64,000 nucleotides of DNA from Tubiluchus corallicola (GCA_030141605.1 JAQGDQ010000235.1:1-64000), one strand, 5' to 3'; numbered from the stretch's first letter, positions 21,301-32,000 are shown. Made by a program: numbers and translations. Notes: generated by a model from the sequence alone, not told the origin.

Positions 21301-22533
21301 CCTAGTATAAGCAATGCGGAACTGCAGCACCGCCTATTTTTGCTCGATATTATCGATAACATTCAATATAATGTAAATATAATTCTTTCTTTATACTTGT
21401 AAGCACTTGTAAAGCCTTGTATGGAACCAGAGCACGCGACGGCCATGTGTACTTCACAGTTCCAACAACGCGGTGTTTGGCTGTTGCACGCATGCAGCTA
21501 GGCACACATGTCCGAGATAAGAAGCTGCACGCTAGGTAGAGAAAGTACTGTTGCTCACGCAGTGCCAGCCCTGTTGTGCTAGTGTACGGGAGCATTTCTT
21601 TTTCACTTTTTATATGTTTCTTGATTTTATACGATGTTAAAACAATGGCTAAAAATTTTCTGAAGCAGCGCCCCCACTTATCTTAGCTACAAGCCGCCAC
21701 TAGCAGACGACACACTGCACGCCAGCTATAGAGAGCTGTGTGTTGTCAGTTGTCACGTGTTTAAAAACCGTGTACCAGCGTATTCTTGAATGTGATTGAG
21801 GGTAGAATTAGATTTTGACTAAAAATATTTGAGGTTATTATCAAGGATTTTTTTTAGGATTTTATCAAGTTTATGTATAAATTTTCGTATGCTTGCTTGT
21901 TAAAAATTACAATTACGAATTATAACACTAAAATTACATGTTTGTCTCGTTTAACACAGTATTAAAACAACAGCTAAAAATTTTCTGAAGCAGCAGTCCC
22001 AGCGGCTAAGCCCCGCAAAAACTGTTACGTACAAATACACTTATAATCAATAATACGTGAACATCCTACACAGTCCTCACTTATAATGCAAAGCCAGTAG
22101 CAGCTTTTACTGAATTAAAGTTATAAGTTTATAAGCAGAGTGTAATGGATGATGTCAGAACAATGGCTTTGCGTCAGCAGTTCTCCAAGCGAAAATTGCC
22201 AAAAATAGAACATCTAATTAACTCGTCATCACTCCTCTTGGTGGACCTGTCCTAAAATGTAGCCCACATCATTGTATAGCCCTGTTTTTCCTCTTTCTAA
22301 AGAGCTATAGGAACGTTTTTTCTACGAGTATTCTACGAGTACCCAGGAATGCGATGACAACGCTACAAAATAACCATGAAATTAAACTTGTCCGTTGCAT
22401 TGCAATACTTCACCTTGTTACTAAGGACAATCCCATGTTTTTTGCTCCAATCAAGAAAAGATTGTAGGTTGTCGTCAGGAGAGAATGTTTCTGTTCCTTC
22501 GTTACTGTGACAAACTTTCAACTTTTTGCTCAT
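6803..22533 (-). CDS. SETD6: SETD6-type protein-lysine N-methyltransferase, 11 exons, 454 aa
   Basis: This is an AdoMet-dependent lysine methyltransferase; vertebrate SETD6 is nuclear and methylates RelA and H2AZ. Exons in coding order: 22414-22533, 20644-20788, 19558-19708, 18382-18510, 15610-15868, 14743-14841, 13804-13890, 11719-11799, 10154-10238, 9244-9289, 6803-6965. Phases agree at every junction. Recognisable blocks are FLDWSKKHGI (exon 1), NYGIIANEQL (exon 2), WIPLLLTLMHEY and LPMFW (exon 3), LQGTGIPEA (exon 4), VAFVMAYSF and VPMADML (exon 5), GAEIFNTYG with the catalytic Tyr and LLHMYGY (exon 6), FPKAWKDFLL (exon 10), and LSHRQKYSL plus RHGQIILLHEL (exon 11). Length fits the family (human about 470). 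Oddities are LNA for the usual LNH SET motif, an acidic run DDDGDDDDDDDDE, a GC donor after exon 5, and a triplicated exon 4 end. Exons 7 and 8 are the least certain. Confidence 0.88.
6966..7194 (-). other. SETD6 intron 10, 3' part
   Basis: This is intron sequence between the last SETD6 exon and the 32-bp array. The acceptor of the last exon is a strong T8-GCTGCAG. No other feature was seen. Confidence 0.5.
7195..8605. repeat. 32-bp minisatellite, ~44 copies (SETD6 intron 10)
   Basis: The unit is GAGCTTAATTTATCGTGTGC followed by GGACTTGCACAT (32 bp). Variants are TATCG, TAACG, TAATG and GCGGACT/GCAGACT. TGTGC and GCACA flank a 6-nt loop (GGACTT), so each unit can form a hairpin. Copies with CATGTGC (for example near 7919) give a perfect 7-bp stem. 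It lies wholly within intron 10. Confidence 0.95.
8673..9035 (+). mobile_element. TA-flanked MITE, family A copy 1
   Basis: It begins TA|CAGTAAACTCCGCGTAACTC. The interior contains a C-rich run at about 8755-8766 and GGGTTGAACTTTCTGCCTTC (near 8898), and it continues to GGCCCAGTTGGATTT. The same sequence, inverted, is at 42659-43236 in MDH2 intron 6. The TA flank and CAGT end suggest a non-autonomous Tc1/mariner-type element. It lies in SETD6 intron 10. Confidence 0.65.
9655..10105. mobile_element. MITE related to the one in lectin intron 2
   Basis: It shares CATC(A/G)AAATACAATTC, AAAAGATATAT, TTTCTAAATTCTGG, GAACAGTTTGTTCGAAACC and TTTGCCAAATATGGATAATT with 4955-5290, with extra interior sequence. 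It ends about 50 bp from SETD6 exon 9. The superfamily is not determined. Confidence 0.6.
10279..10867. mobile_element. hAT-like MITE, copy 1 (SETD6 intron 8)
   Basis: It starts CAATGGCGGCTC and ends GAGCTGCCATTG. Long inverted ends contain GTGGAACTGCAGCACCCCCT at about 10304 and its complement near 10829-10850. The body (AATATAATTAGTCTTTTTTC, CTAAAAATTTTCT) is shared with copies at 15911, 21313, 56705 and 58112. No clear target duplication was found for this copy. It starts 41 bp from SETD6 exon 9. Confidence 0.75.
11325..11580. repeat. 25-bp minisatellite, ~10 copies (SETD6 intron 8)
   Basis: The unit is CTCCACAGCAAGGTGGAGTT plus GTTGT. CTCCAC and GTGGAG are perfect inverted repeats around a 6-nt loop (AGCAAG), so every unit is a potential hairpin. 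Two copies carry an extra CACG, and one is shortened. Confidence 0.92.
11877..12600. repeat. 45-bp minisatellite, ~16 copies, seeded by a MITE end (SETD6 intron 7)
   Basis: Each unit reads ACACAAACAATGGATATTAC then AGCTACAGTGTTCCCTCCCT then ACTTT. The last unit runs without a break into TA|CAGTGTTCCCTCGCTACTTC at 12579-12600, the terminal sequence of the MITE also found at 47973-48371. The array is therefore an amplified host/transposon junction. Because 45 is a multiple of three, long reading frames on both strands are artefacts. Confidence 0.92.
12581..12985 (+). mobile_element. TA-flanked MITE (CAGTGTTCCC family), decayed copy
   Basis: The left end is CAGTGTTCCCTCGCTACTTC after TA. Internal similarity to 47973-48371 includes TTTATCGC, GCTGTTTC and GGGTTTT, and CTTACTTCGTGGAAATTCAC near 12964-12984 corresponds to the right part of that copy. 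The final inverted terminus is missing, so the copy is truncated or decayed. It is probably pogo/Tigger-like by its TA target and CAG ends. Confidence 0.65.
13128..13375. repeat. Dispersed ~250-bp repeat, copy 1, ending in (TA)n
   Basis: It shares GGCTATCTATCCATG, CAGAAATAAGA, GTTTTGCAAAAAA, GGCACGACACTAGAT, GATCGCCGCAAATGGTGCC and CTCGAATCTTATATATA with 18878-19125. The end in a TA microsatellite suggests a SINE or MITE; it is unclassified. A pogo-like MITE is inserted in its TA tail. Confidence 0.7.
13380..13723. mobile_element. pogo/Tigger-like MITE with TA target duplication
   Basis: This 344-bp element is flanked by TA. Its inverted ends CAGTCGACCCTCGTTAAAC and (complement) CAGTCAACCCTCGTTAAAC match at 18 of 19 positions. 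It has no transposase frame. Its insertion into the TA tail of the preceding dispersed repeat gives a relative date: the repeat is older. Confidence 0.85.
14105..14540. repeat. Diverged tandem duplication of a dispersed element (SETD6 intron 6)
   Basis: Positions about 14125-14285 and 14365-14530 share AAAGGTTAAGTGT, AGCAAAG, TCTGCCG, ATCAGTT, GGACTTTA, ATGCATTAG and AGAGTGATTTACTA. An inverted relative occurs at about 51830-52020 (GCTAGCTAGAACCTTACCTA, GATGTGGCAGACAGCTTTG) and a short one at about 47765-47800. The class is unknown. Confidence 0.65.
15081..15412. repeat. ATT/ATC trinucleotide tract (SETD6 intron 5)
   Basis: About 330 bp are almost entirely (TTA)n, (TCA)n and a short (TCG)n. 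The long poly-Asn/Asp, Tyr/His and Ile/Met frames are not genes. It ends 198 bp from SETD6 exon 5, which itself contains a GAT/GAC tract coding for an acidic run. Confidence 0.95.
15911..16409 (+). mobile_element. hAT MITE with perfect 8-bp target duplication (SETD6 intron 4)
   Basis: The 499-bp element starts CAGTGGCGCCTCGTGCATAG and ends ATGAGCCGCCATTG. It is flanked on both sides by CAAAAGAG (15903-15910 and 16410-16417). CAGTGGCG ends with an 8-bp duplication are diagnostic of the hAT superfamily. There is no transposase frame, so it is non-autonomous. This is the best-preserved copy of a family with at least five members in the window. Confidence 0.9.
16558..17309. repeat. 45-bp minisatellite, ~17 copies (SETD6 intron 4)
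   Basis: The unit is ACTGTGCACAAAGTAGTTCA, then GAAAACAACAGTGACATCAT, then CAAAT. Period 45 was measured at 16561/16606. One unit is broken at 16660-16676 (TGTTGGGTTTACTG). The long frames on both strands are artefacts of a stop-free unit divisible by three. Confidence 0.93.
17310..18171 (-). other. SETD6 intron 4, middle
   Basis: No exon or repeat family was recognised apart from scattered low-similarity AT-rich sequence and a CT-rich run near 17848-17860. Confidence 0.4.
18172..18440 (-). repeat. 85-bp tandem triplication of SETD6 exon 4 end plus splice donor
   Basis: Three copies with period exactly 85 (CCTGCGCAAC at 18181, 18266 and 18351). On the minus strand each copy holds the last ~45 bp of exon 4 (coding RDVILPFVNKH-SYY), the donor CAG|GTGAGT, and 30 bp of intron. 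Only the copy nearest exon 3 (donor at 18381) preserves the reading frame into exon 5. Use of the other donors adds 85 or 170 bp and shifts the frame. The two duplicate copies carry a perfect TGACGTCA; the functional exon reads TGATGTCA. Confidence 0.9.
18582..18800. repeat. Dispersed repeat B, copy 1
   Basis: It shares GAACATCCTAC, CATTTATAA/CACTTATAA, GCAAAGCCAGTAGCA, CTTTTACTGAATTAAAGTTA and GGATGA(C/T)GTCAG with about 22010-22165. The class is unknown. It lies in SETD6 intron 3. Confidence 0.65.
18878..19125. repeat. Dispersed ~250-bp repeat, copy 2
   Basis: This is the partner of 13128-13375 and also ends in a TA-rich run (CTTATATATAGATATATT). It lies in SETD6 intron 3. No coding potential. 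Confidence 0.7.
19757..19788. repeat. GATTA pentamer microsatellite
   Basis: Six tandem copies of the pentamer GATTA occur in SETD6 intron 2, 48 bp upstream of exon 3. It is too short and the wrong sequence to be taken as an interstitial telomere. Confidence 0.85.
19832..20375 (+). mobile_element. TTAA-target MITE, copy 1 (SETD6 intron 2)
   Basis: This 544-bp element is flanked by TTAA (19828-19831 and 20376-20379). The inverted ends are AGGAAAACTGGATGATTAT and, complemented, AGGAAAACCGGACGATTGTT. The interior matches 55242-55788 inverted (CCATTGCACAAACTGTGGTT, GCTAACTTTTATAGGCAAGA). A TTAA target is typical of piggyBac-like elements, although the ends lack the usual CCC. Confidence 0.85.
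20882..21305. mobile_element. MITE with GGGGTGAGC-type ends, copy 1
   Basis: The left end is GGGTGGGGGCGAGCAACG and the right end is GAGAACGCTCACCCCTAG. The interior is rich in ATTCGAATTC-like runs and is shared with 25221-25503. The left end is decayed. It lies in SETD6 intron 1. Confidence 0.65.
21313..21990. mobile_element. hAT-like MITE copy 3 plus a partial second copy
   Basis: It begins GCGGAACTGCAGCACCGCCT, contains the family body and ends AAGCCGCCACTAG at about 21707. A second, partial body follows directly (GTTGTCAGTTGTCACGTG to CTAAAAATTTTCTGAAGCAG at about 21990), so two family members are joined or one was partly duplicated. No target duplication is visible. Confidence 0.65.
22010..22165. 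repeat. Dispersed repeat B, copy 2
   Basis: This is the partner of 18582-18800 (GCAAAGCCAGTAGCAGCTTT, CTGAATTAAAGTTATAAG). It lies in SETD6 intron 1 directly after the hAT-like fragment. Confidence 0.65.
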
Positions 22534-25220
22534 CTGTAATCTTTGACAACAGTTTTCACGCTTCCGTAATCATCTTGTTCGAACTAAAATCTGAAACAGC
22601 AAGTAAAAAATTAAAAATGCTAATTTAGCAAAAATTCTATCTAGTAGCTGGTACGTAATTTAAGTGATTGCTGCATGATTTCCAGTTTGAATTGCATTTG
22701 ATGCTATGCATTTACGAAAATACGAAAGTCCTTGAAAAATTTTTCTTTCAATATTACTAGTTCATGTAATTTTAAAACTGCTTTAAGACTGCCGTATTTA
22801 ATTGAAAACTAAATCACTTTAATTTTATAAACTTCCAAAAAAAATAACAAAATTCACCAAAAGAAGCAAATAAACTTTCACAGATCGAGTTCTGTCCTGT
22901 TGATCCTGTGGGAGGCAGAGTAACAGGGATTCGATAGTCACGAGGGCTCTCAACTCTCACAGCTACATACAGTCAACCTCGTGTATAAGATACTCGCTTA
23001 TAAGGTACAGTCGCTCATAACCACCGGTCCAGATTTTTCGTAACGTTTTTTCTATGTAAAAATCTTTATATATAAGGTACTCGGATATAAGGGACTTTCG
23101 GTTATAAGGGACGATATCTTCAGGTCCCGCATAATAGAAACTCAGGTAAATTACCTCGCATATATAAGGGACCCTATGATCAAAGCGAAATTGATCGATT
23201 TTTAACCTCAATTTTTCGCAAACTCGGCTTTCAAACAGCTCAATTTCCGTGGTCACATAAATCTCTCATCACTGAAGGAGTTTCCTACATACCGTTTGCA
23301 CTTAATGTGCAGCAATAATACATAAAAATATGGGTAAAAGTACAGAAAAGTACACGTCATACATGTGTATTTTGTTTCTTCAATTTACTTACATTTTTTA
23401 CTTACTGTGACACTTTTGCTCTTTTACCACTAACATTAGTGTATATTTAATAGGAGTTTCTAGACTAGAAGGCCGTATGGTTTGTCTGCCACACCGCCTC
23501 TGTAACCCTTTACTAAACTACATTTATACATATGTTAATATTACTAACACGAAACAGACAATTAAATAGAATTGAATTGAACATAGGTGATACCATCTGG
23601 CATCTGTGTCAGAATAGTGTATGATTTCCGAGGATTAACTTTAGTAACGAGATAAATTCTTCTCACTGTGGTAACACTAACAGCTTTGAGTAGGTCTGCC
23701 GTTAGATAGTGCAGAACTGAATTAAAATAGATGTTGGATAAATAAATAAGAAACTATAAAGTCAGACCTCAGTTTCTGTTCCATTTCACACTAAAGTTTA
23801 ATACTTCCACGTTATACAGTTTTCAAATTTCACATTAGAATTATTTATACCAAGAGGCAAGATTATCTACACCAGAGTGACCATACTGGGCATTTTTCGG
23901 AGATAAAACAGCACTAATGACCCAACTGAAGTAGAATGTATTCAATTTTCGTATGTGGAACTTACCCCAGGAGTCTTCAAATTCGAAAAAATAACTTTTT
24001 AAAAAGTGGTTCAGAAAAATTTTGCGTGAATATTTCAGTCCACGTGCTTCACTGATTGGACTTTACAAGCAGATCTTTCAAAAGCAGTTCTGGAATTTCA
24101 AGTCATTTCAAGTCCGATATATTGTCCTACCATATCGTGCACTTTGTTCACTGTACAATGTTTACTCCATGACTGTGAATGTAGGGCGGGTCTAGCGAAA
24201 AACGTAGTACCATACTCTTGGCTAATTTTAAGACTAGCAGAAAATAAGCATAGCCCTACTGATAATGGTTTGCAAACTAAAAATCCAATTCAATGAAACA
24301 AAATATTCACTGTATGTTAGCCTACTAGGTTAGTCAATGTCACTAAAACACTAACAGAACAATTATTCACAATTACTATGACAAATATGATCATTTTTAT
24401 TTAAAAGGTAAAAAAAGTTGTTTACTGTGGTGGTCTAATATTAAGGTTTAGCATCCTGCTTAGTAATCAAGGAGTATTGTGCAGTAATTATATTATTAAA
24501 ACTTTATCGTAATAACTTTTTTGGGAAAGTCAATTGCAGAGTTACCATTAACAAAAGTGCAAGTGTCAGAATGGCTGAGAGGAATGAAAGCTTCGATACG
24601 TTGCATGGGGAATCTTAGTTTTGTCAATATCATGTATCTATTTCCTCGTTAACGACAATGCTGTTTGTAAATTCAACAATCCAATTAAGCTTTGGTTGGA
24701 ACTGCGGAAGTGGTACTATCTGTTACAGTATTAGATTAGTCAACAGAACTCATGTTATTGTATCAGACAATTGTTAAACGGGTAAGCCTAGCTATTTTTA
24801 GTAGTACAGGTCTATTTAGTTGAATGTTCCAGTTATATTGTAAATACAGGGCAGTATCCCAAAATTTCCCTAAACTTTTTGATTAAAATGAATTCTGTTA
24901 TTAGCAAAATAGTTACAGTGCAATAACTTGAACTATGCCCAACATTAACAATGTAGTTTAACTGAAATTATATCATTTAGTTATGTGATGAGAAATTCTA
25001 ATTCTTGCATTTGAACAGGCAGGCAGTTTCAATATGGTGCAGTAAAACCTCAACCTTTTTTTTGAAATGCAATAACTGCCATGAACTAGATTCGACAAAA
25101 ATAGACATGTCTTCTCGAAGTAAAACAGAAAATTTAAAATTCAAGCAAAGCGATAATTATTATGCAAAGTAGGCCTTCACTTAGCTGCTATTTTCAAAAA
25201 AGGCTAATAATGTTAGTGGT
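22534..25220. other. Intergenic between SETD6 and TAO kinase
   Basis: This is the presumed SETD6 promoter side. At 22969-23260 there is a pogo-like terminal sequence, TA|CAGTCAACCTCGTGTATAAG, with internal repeats of TATAAGG(T/G)AC; the matching right end was not found. The 97-codon minus frame there belongs to this element. The rest, 23270-25220, is AT-rich with no recognised exon or repeat. Confidence 0.5.
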
Positions 25221-25503
25221 AGGGGTGAGCATTCTCCACCAGAAATCGAATTTGAATCGAACCGAATTTCTGTATGTCGAATTTGAATTGAGTCTGAAAC
25301 AATGTCGAACACTCAGTTGCAGTCTTACAAAGATCATTGTATAGGCTCTATTACTTGATTCTGTTCAGCAATAAAACCACTAATAATTGGTTTAAAAATT
25401 GTGCACAGAAATCTGTACTAAACTGTGCTAATTGCGGTTTTAGGTTTGAATCGAATTGGAATTAAAAAAACTCATTGGAATCGAATTTGATCCTCACCCC
25501 TAG
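25221..25503. mobile_element. MITE with AGGGGTGAG ends, copy 2
   Basis: The inverted ends AGGGGTGAG and CTCACCCCT flank an interior of degenerate GAATTCGAATC-like sequence. The flanks TTAGTGGT and TTATTGGT (25213-25220 and 25504-25511) match at 7 of 8 positions, consistent with an 8-bp hAT-type target duplication. It is related to 20882-21305. Confidence 0.75.
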
Positions 25504-25753
25504 TTATTGGTACTTTTATGCACATTGTTTAACCCGACAAACAGTCCTGTTAATTTTGCCGTATAGTGCAAACATAAAGCAAAGAAAATGATTTCAGGAA
25601 CCCCATCAGTGTCCAAGCTGCAGTTATTCTCTAACTGCCAATAATTGATGATGAAATGAAACAACGCATTAAAGGTTTTGCACTGGTCATCACTAGTGCT
25701 ACCTCAATATCAGCAGTAACAAACAGCAACAATCAATGTTCATTATAATAAAG

Positions 25754-25759
25754 TTTATT
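25754..25759 (-). terminator. Poly(A) signal of TAO kinase
   Basis: AATAAA on the minus strand, 318 bp past the TAO kinase stop codon. It is the first such signal downstream of that stop. Confidence 0.6.
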
Positions 25760-26076
25760 AATAACTGCATTAACGGTTATAAAATTGCTCCTTTTTCAAG
25801 TTACAAACAGACAAAAGTCGTCCAGCCTCTAGTCCGGTTCTGTTAACGCATGTTGTCGGCTCGCCAAGTCATCACAAACAATAGCAAATCAAAAAGCCTC
25901 GAACAAAAAACATGCTCGTTAAATATAAAATACTTCATAAATAACAGTTAATTGTCTTTGCAAAAGTGAATTCGACTGGTCGATAGGATTAGGGAATGGG
26001 TCTTACTCTCTTAGCGCTAAGCATAATTTATATTATAACACTGTTATCTATACAAATAACCTAACAATTGCTAACA

Positions 26077-29000
26077 CTATAGGGCTGTTTGCTGAGAGAA
26101 CGAATTAGAGCTATTACTTCGGGATAAGTTCAGGGACAACATGCTACCAGAAATCGACGAATCCTCGTCCTCCTGTAGGAATTCTTGAGGAGGTTCCGTT
26201 AGATCCAGGACCTTGAAGCCTAGCCTGTCGCTCTCCTGATCGAAAGCGTCGATTTCGCGTGACTGGCGGTCGTGTAATTGCCTGATCTTCTCCGATCGCT
26301 GTTGGCTGAATTGTAGCGATTCCTCCCCCATCTTGTGTTCTAGCAATGCTCGGCGGGTGGAGACCCTGTTTTCCAGTTCTCTGGTTTCGCGGTCGTGCTG
26401 CGCCTCCAACTGCATCTTGACCTTAAAAAATAAAATTCACTTAGTTAAAAACTCGCAAAAAAACAAAAAGAGAAATTTTCTTTGTTTTTTCCAATCTCGT
26501 ATTTGTTTTTTTCTGATACGTTTTAGCAAACTGCAACACAACATTTTGCACTCAAAGGCTAAAGGTACGACTCCATCTGCGTGTAATGCGTGATCCGTAA
26601 TGTGTAATGCGTGATCCGTAATGCATGACGCGTGATCCGTAATGCATGACGCGTGATCCGTAATGCATGACGCGTGCTCCGTAATGCATGATACGTGATC
26701 CGTAATGCATGATGCGCGATCCGTAATGCATGATGCGTGCTCCGTAATGCATGATGCATGATTCGTAATGCATGACGCGTGCTCTGTAATGCATGATGCG
26801 TGATCCGTAATGCGTGGATACATATACACTTGAACGTGATGGCTATCGTCTGAATATGCAACACTTATTACGGATCCCACATGATGTCACAGCTGAAGGC
26901 TACTTAATGAGATGTTTGTGGCTGACCGCAAGACTGTTAGGTCATCTAACGTGAACTACAAACCTACATTTAATTTTTCTCCATCTGATGTGATTTTTAT
27001 TAACATTCTAACTTTTAGTTCTTTCTATTTTCTACTAATCTAGCTGTGACGTATTTACTAAATAACTTACAACTTTTCAACAACCTTACGACTCTCATTA
27101 GCTGTACTTTGCGACTCTTATTGGCAATTTAAAATTCTTAGTTCTTATCATATGGCTTTTTAATTTAAAATGCACATTTAATTTTAATGTATGCTGTTAA
27201 TGTGAAATTGGTGCTGTGCAATTTTACTTATTTGAAACTGTCTATTTTTTAAAGTACTAATCATGCATAAACCTGTCCAAACTGTACTGTCCACGCTTCA
27301 TCATTTAAAAATATGGGAGAGAAATTCCATGGGAGAATCTAACTGGTTCATCCCTGATGAACATTCATAGGGACAGACATTCACTTGAACTACTCGATTT
27401 GCAACGAAAAACGCTGAAAATTCCATTTTATCATTCATTTTATTCGTTGATTTAGTTTTTCCTTTCACGTTCATTTCAGCTACCTTGAAAATGGTTACTT
27501 TGATGTAGACACTGGCTGGGGGGTTTCACGATGGTGAGGTGGTGGTCACTCTAAACCGATACCTGTACGAGACTAGCAAAGAAACGTCAGTGGAGAAATT
27601 AGTGCGAATAAAATCATGTTCTTATCAACAGGTGTTATCAATCGACTTTTTGTTATAAGAATAAGGAGTATATATATAACAGCTTGTTTTCTTTAGTGAG
27701 AGGGTGGAACTCCCCTAATTTTTAGTTCTGGAACCGCCCCGGGCATAAACCACCATGAAATACTGTACAAAGTATTTTAATTTATATCCATCTCAGTTGT
27801 ACATGCGTCCATCAACTAGCAGGTAAACAAATGCTGATACTACCAGGATTTGCAGAGCAACTATTAAAGAAAACCGCAAAGTCTCTTCGTTTGCCAAAGA
27901 GATTGGAGCAAAAAGGTTTCCGGGATGTGACGATCCATTTACACAAAAACACAAAAAGTGTAATGCACAATTTGTATTCTGTCACAGTTATGCAATAAAA
28001 AATCAATAATTCCAGCATGAAAGTACAACCGGGAAAATCTTCTGGAACACACACAAAGGCGCGGATTTCACAAAGTGTGCAGCTACGTTCGTATAAAACA
28101 AACTGCTATCAAGAGGTAGAGTTTCTTGGCAGCTGAAGACTGTCACATTTCAACTGTCAACATAGATATGATCTTTAATAATTATAATCCATTAGTCGCG
28201 AAATGAACCTATAATTTTGAAATTTTTGAAATCAAATTATAACAGAAAGAAACTTTTAAAATGGCACTGAACTTGCATCTCATTCAAAGATCTTTAAATT
28301 ACAAACCACAAGAAAAAATACTAGGAAAAGAACTTCTGATGACAATCGTAACTGTTCAGCACCTAATCCAATGTTTCCATGTGATAACTGATTCGTGAGA
28401 ATAATCACCGATCAAATTAATATTGTTTTTGTTACCGTAAAGAATAAAATTCACGCGTGTTAAAATGACACGAGGAACGGCGTACGTAAAAAGTTACAGG
28501 TGCAAAAGTAGCACAAGCAACAAGGTTGTTACTAGCTGTTTGCAGCAGCATATTTGTCTTCATTTGATGATGGTTTATTGTACCAAGTACCAGACTTTCA
28601 ATTCATAAAACTACGGTTGCTCAGTTTACTATATACCGTACGTAGCAAGTAGTTGATGACCAATTGACCCAAGGTCCCAGTCCAGTTCCAGGACCACAAT
28701 GAACCAGTCACTGAATAGTGTAACTTGAAATGACAATGGACGGTCGTACGTGGCACATGCCATTTGTATAGCACATTTGTTAAGTGTAACGAGACCAGAC
28801 CAGTAGAAATTATGCGGAGAGTGCACCCATTAGATTGTGATGATCAGTGTTTCTTAACGTACATTTTAACTGACTAAATGTATCCTTAGTATGAAGCTAC
28901 TGAACACAGGTTAAACTAAACTTATAGTAAAATAATTATATGTGCGCGTGCGAACCAAAATCGTCCATAAGTCGGAACAATTAAAACTACGTTATGATTC

Positions 29001-32000
29001 TTAACGTACCAAAACACAACATACCAAAAATGTGGTCAAATGTCAAATTTTGTTTTTTATAAAAACAAAAAATAAACAAATTGGACTTTTACATTCTAGA
29101 ATCTCCTGGATTTACATCAAAGTGTTCTTACACAGTCCATAGCAACCAACATTTGTGCATTTGCTAAGTGTTTTGTAGAAACGCGACAAAAAACAATGGC
29201 TGACTTTAACAGTGATTTTCTCAAGATTATGTTTTTCACTGTGCAGCCTGCACCTCAACTTCAACGTGGATTATCTCAGCTTAGAAATAACATAGAGTGA
29301 TGAACTTGGTATCAAAATGATCCTCATGAAATAGAGATTCAGGATGTGTGAATAACTAGAAAAGCTTAACTGTCGACTTATGGACAATTTCGTTATGCAA
29401 GCACACATTTATTAACTGTATACGACAAATACGTTAAAAATAACTAAGCACCATTTGTGACCGTGCATAGCAAAACCGTTCATAGCGTGCAAATTTCATT
29501 ATGGAGCTAGATGTCAATAAAATCAGAATAATCAATTTTTGACGATTTTCGTGTTTTGTTATTTTTGCAATCGAAGGACATTTTACTGTTATGTGACACT
29601 GCTTATATGCTTGAAAATTTTAGTTTTTATTAGTAAATTTACGCAAATTTACTGAAAATTAAAGACAAACACTAAAAGCCATTTTCTCCTAATTTTAGTT
29701 CATCCGCTCAACTATAAATGCCAATATCTTGGCTCAGAAAACAACGTAGGGAGTTGAAACTGGTACCAAAATGAACAGGAGAATAAGAATAGGCAGATAA
29801 CTAAAGATTGATATCTAGCACACTATGGACGGTTTTGCTATGCACAGTCGTACTTTTTATATTTCACCCGAGAAGAATCCTACATTCAATGACAGAGTGT
29901 AATCATTTCTATTACGGTTGTGGCGAGACTGGAATCTGACTAATTGTCAAGTCTGTGCCTCTAAGATGAGCTACTGAACCAGCAGAGCTGTCTTACCCAT
30001 GTTCCGATGCATGTACACATTGCAAAGTGCATGCAATAAACCCTTCCTCTTCCTCTGCCAGTCAGTATGCTGAATGGCCCTGCAAGCAGCCATGACCACT
30101 CTGCCATTTACCTCTCCTCAATTTGTAACACATATGCGGTACACTAACTAACCTTGCTCTGATAAGCCAGCAGCATCTCCAGCTCCTGTGACAAACGCTC
30201 CTTCTGCGTCCGCTGCTCCGACAGCTGCGATTCATCCATCTTCACCGTCTGAGTCTGCAGCATCTCGGCGATCGTGTTCTCGTACTGTTCTCCGAGCAAC
30301 GCCAGCTTCCTCATCTTCTCCTCTTTCAGCTTTTTACAAATGAGTTTGCGTTCGTCCTTGGGTGTCGTCTGTAACACCTAAAACAGAACAAATAATATTT
30401 GTTCCAATATGTGCCGTTGCAAAAGTATATGTTCATGTCCACCTGGAAAACAACCTATTGAGCCAAAAATGAAAACTTTGCATGCTTACAATACAATGAA
30501 GAAAAGGCAAATCGTGACAGTTATGCAACTAATTTTAAAAATTGTTCACAATAAAATAAATTATGCATAACTTTGGCATCCTTGGCAGCTCTTCTGCACA
30601 ACGAAAGGCCACTCTAACTCAAGGGCCCCTTTACAACTGTAGGGGTTGGACGTGTGCAATTGTCCCAGGAACGAATGTAACAAGCAAACTCAGGGTTCCC
30701 GGAATTTTAAAATAAATTTCCATGACTTTTCCTTGATTAAATATTGATTTTCTATGACTAAGACAAGCAGAAATTGCATTATCAGTAAACATATGCAAAC
30801 ATTTTTCTGTACGGACATTCATACATGACTGATATATAATGTGTCGGCCAATCATTAGTTTTGGAACAGAAATTAAAACTGGGAGCTCGCCATAGCAAAA
30901 TTTTGTGAACTGATTATTTTTGCAACCCTTTCCAATTTACCCGACTTTTCGCCCCATTTTTATCGTTTTTCCTGAACTTTTATTAAATATATTTTTTCCC
31001 TGACTTTTCCAGGATAGCCTGTATTTTCAAGGGTGTTCCCTGACCATAGGAACCCTGCACACTGTAAAATCAAAACAAAAGCTTTCAAGATGAAAGAACA
31101 TGCAATTTGTATCCGTGTAAATGCATTAATAATAATGTAACATATGATAGGATTGAATAGCAAAACATAACACAACGAGCCTATGTTTATAAAACAGTGT
31201 ATGTACTGTTAAATAATTATCGCAAATTTCCGAATTTTATGAAAATTATTTCATTTTATAAATTCTAATTTTCCCCCATTTTTGGATCTCACAAAGACAG
31301 CTTACAGGGCTGCGTTGTAACTTTTAAACACAATAAGAAGCAGACACGTGAAAAAAAGGAGAGACCCAATAAAATAAAACTGGAAGTTTGTAGAAGCAGT
31401 GTAATCTGTTTGAGGACACCATGTAGCGGCACACGGCAAGACACGAACCTTTCATTTTTGACCTGTGGAAGCCAATATTAGAATAATTTCAATTACTTTA
31501 AACTTTGCCAGTAAATACGTCAACGAACCGTAACACATTGGCCTTATTGAAGCCAAGTAAAGAGCCAAATTGTCACTTACATTGTGTTAAGCTTAGCAAA
31601 TAAATGCCCGATACCTGATATAAGCTAACTACAGCAAGTTTAAAGAACAAGACAACCCGTTGCTTACATAAAGCTAAAGTCTCAAAACTTTGAATGACCT
31701 GCATATTGTCTTATTGTGCACAGAACTTACACTAGCGCTAATCGTGTATGAAATCTGAAAAATTAAACTCCCGCAATGACCATTAGGCACAGCCATTTTG
31801 ACATTTAAAATAAGTTCAGATAATATTTTGTAAAGCCAGTGGCACACAATGGGAAGGTGAAACATTCACATTTTACCATTTGGCGATAAAGTATTAGAAA
31901 TTCTAAAAATTTTATTTTCGAGTTATGCAAGTCTTTCAAATAAGTAAACGCAATGCTTTTGTGTGGAAATTTTTCTTGGGACATACTCTAAAATTGTCTT

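Noticed and set aside
22963-23256. 97-codon minus frame with repeated ISEYLI
   Set aside because: It arises from internal TATAAGG(T/G)AC repeats of a pogo-like element, with no family match.
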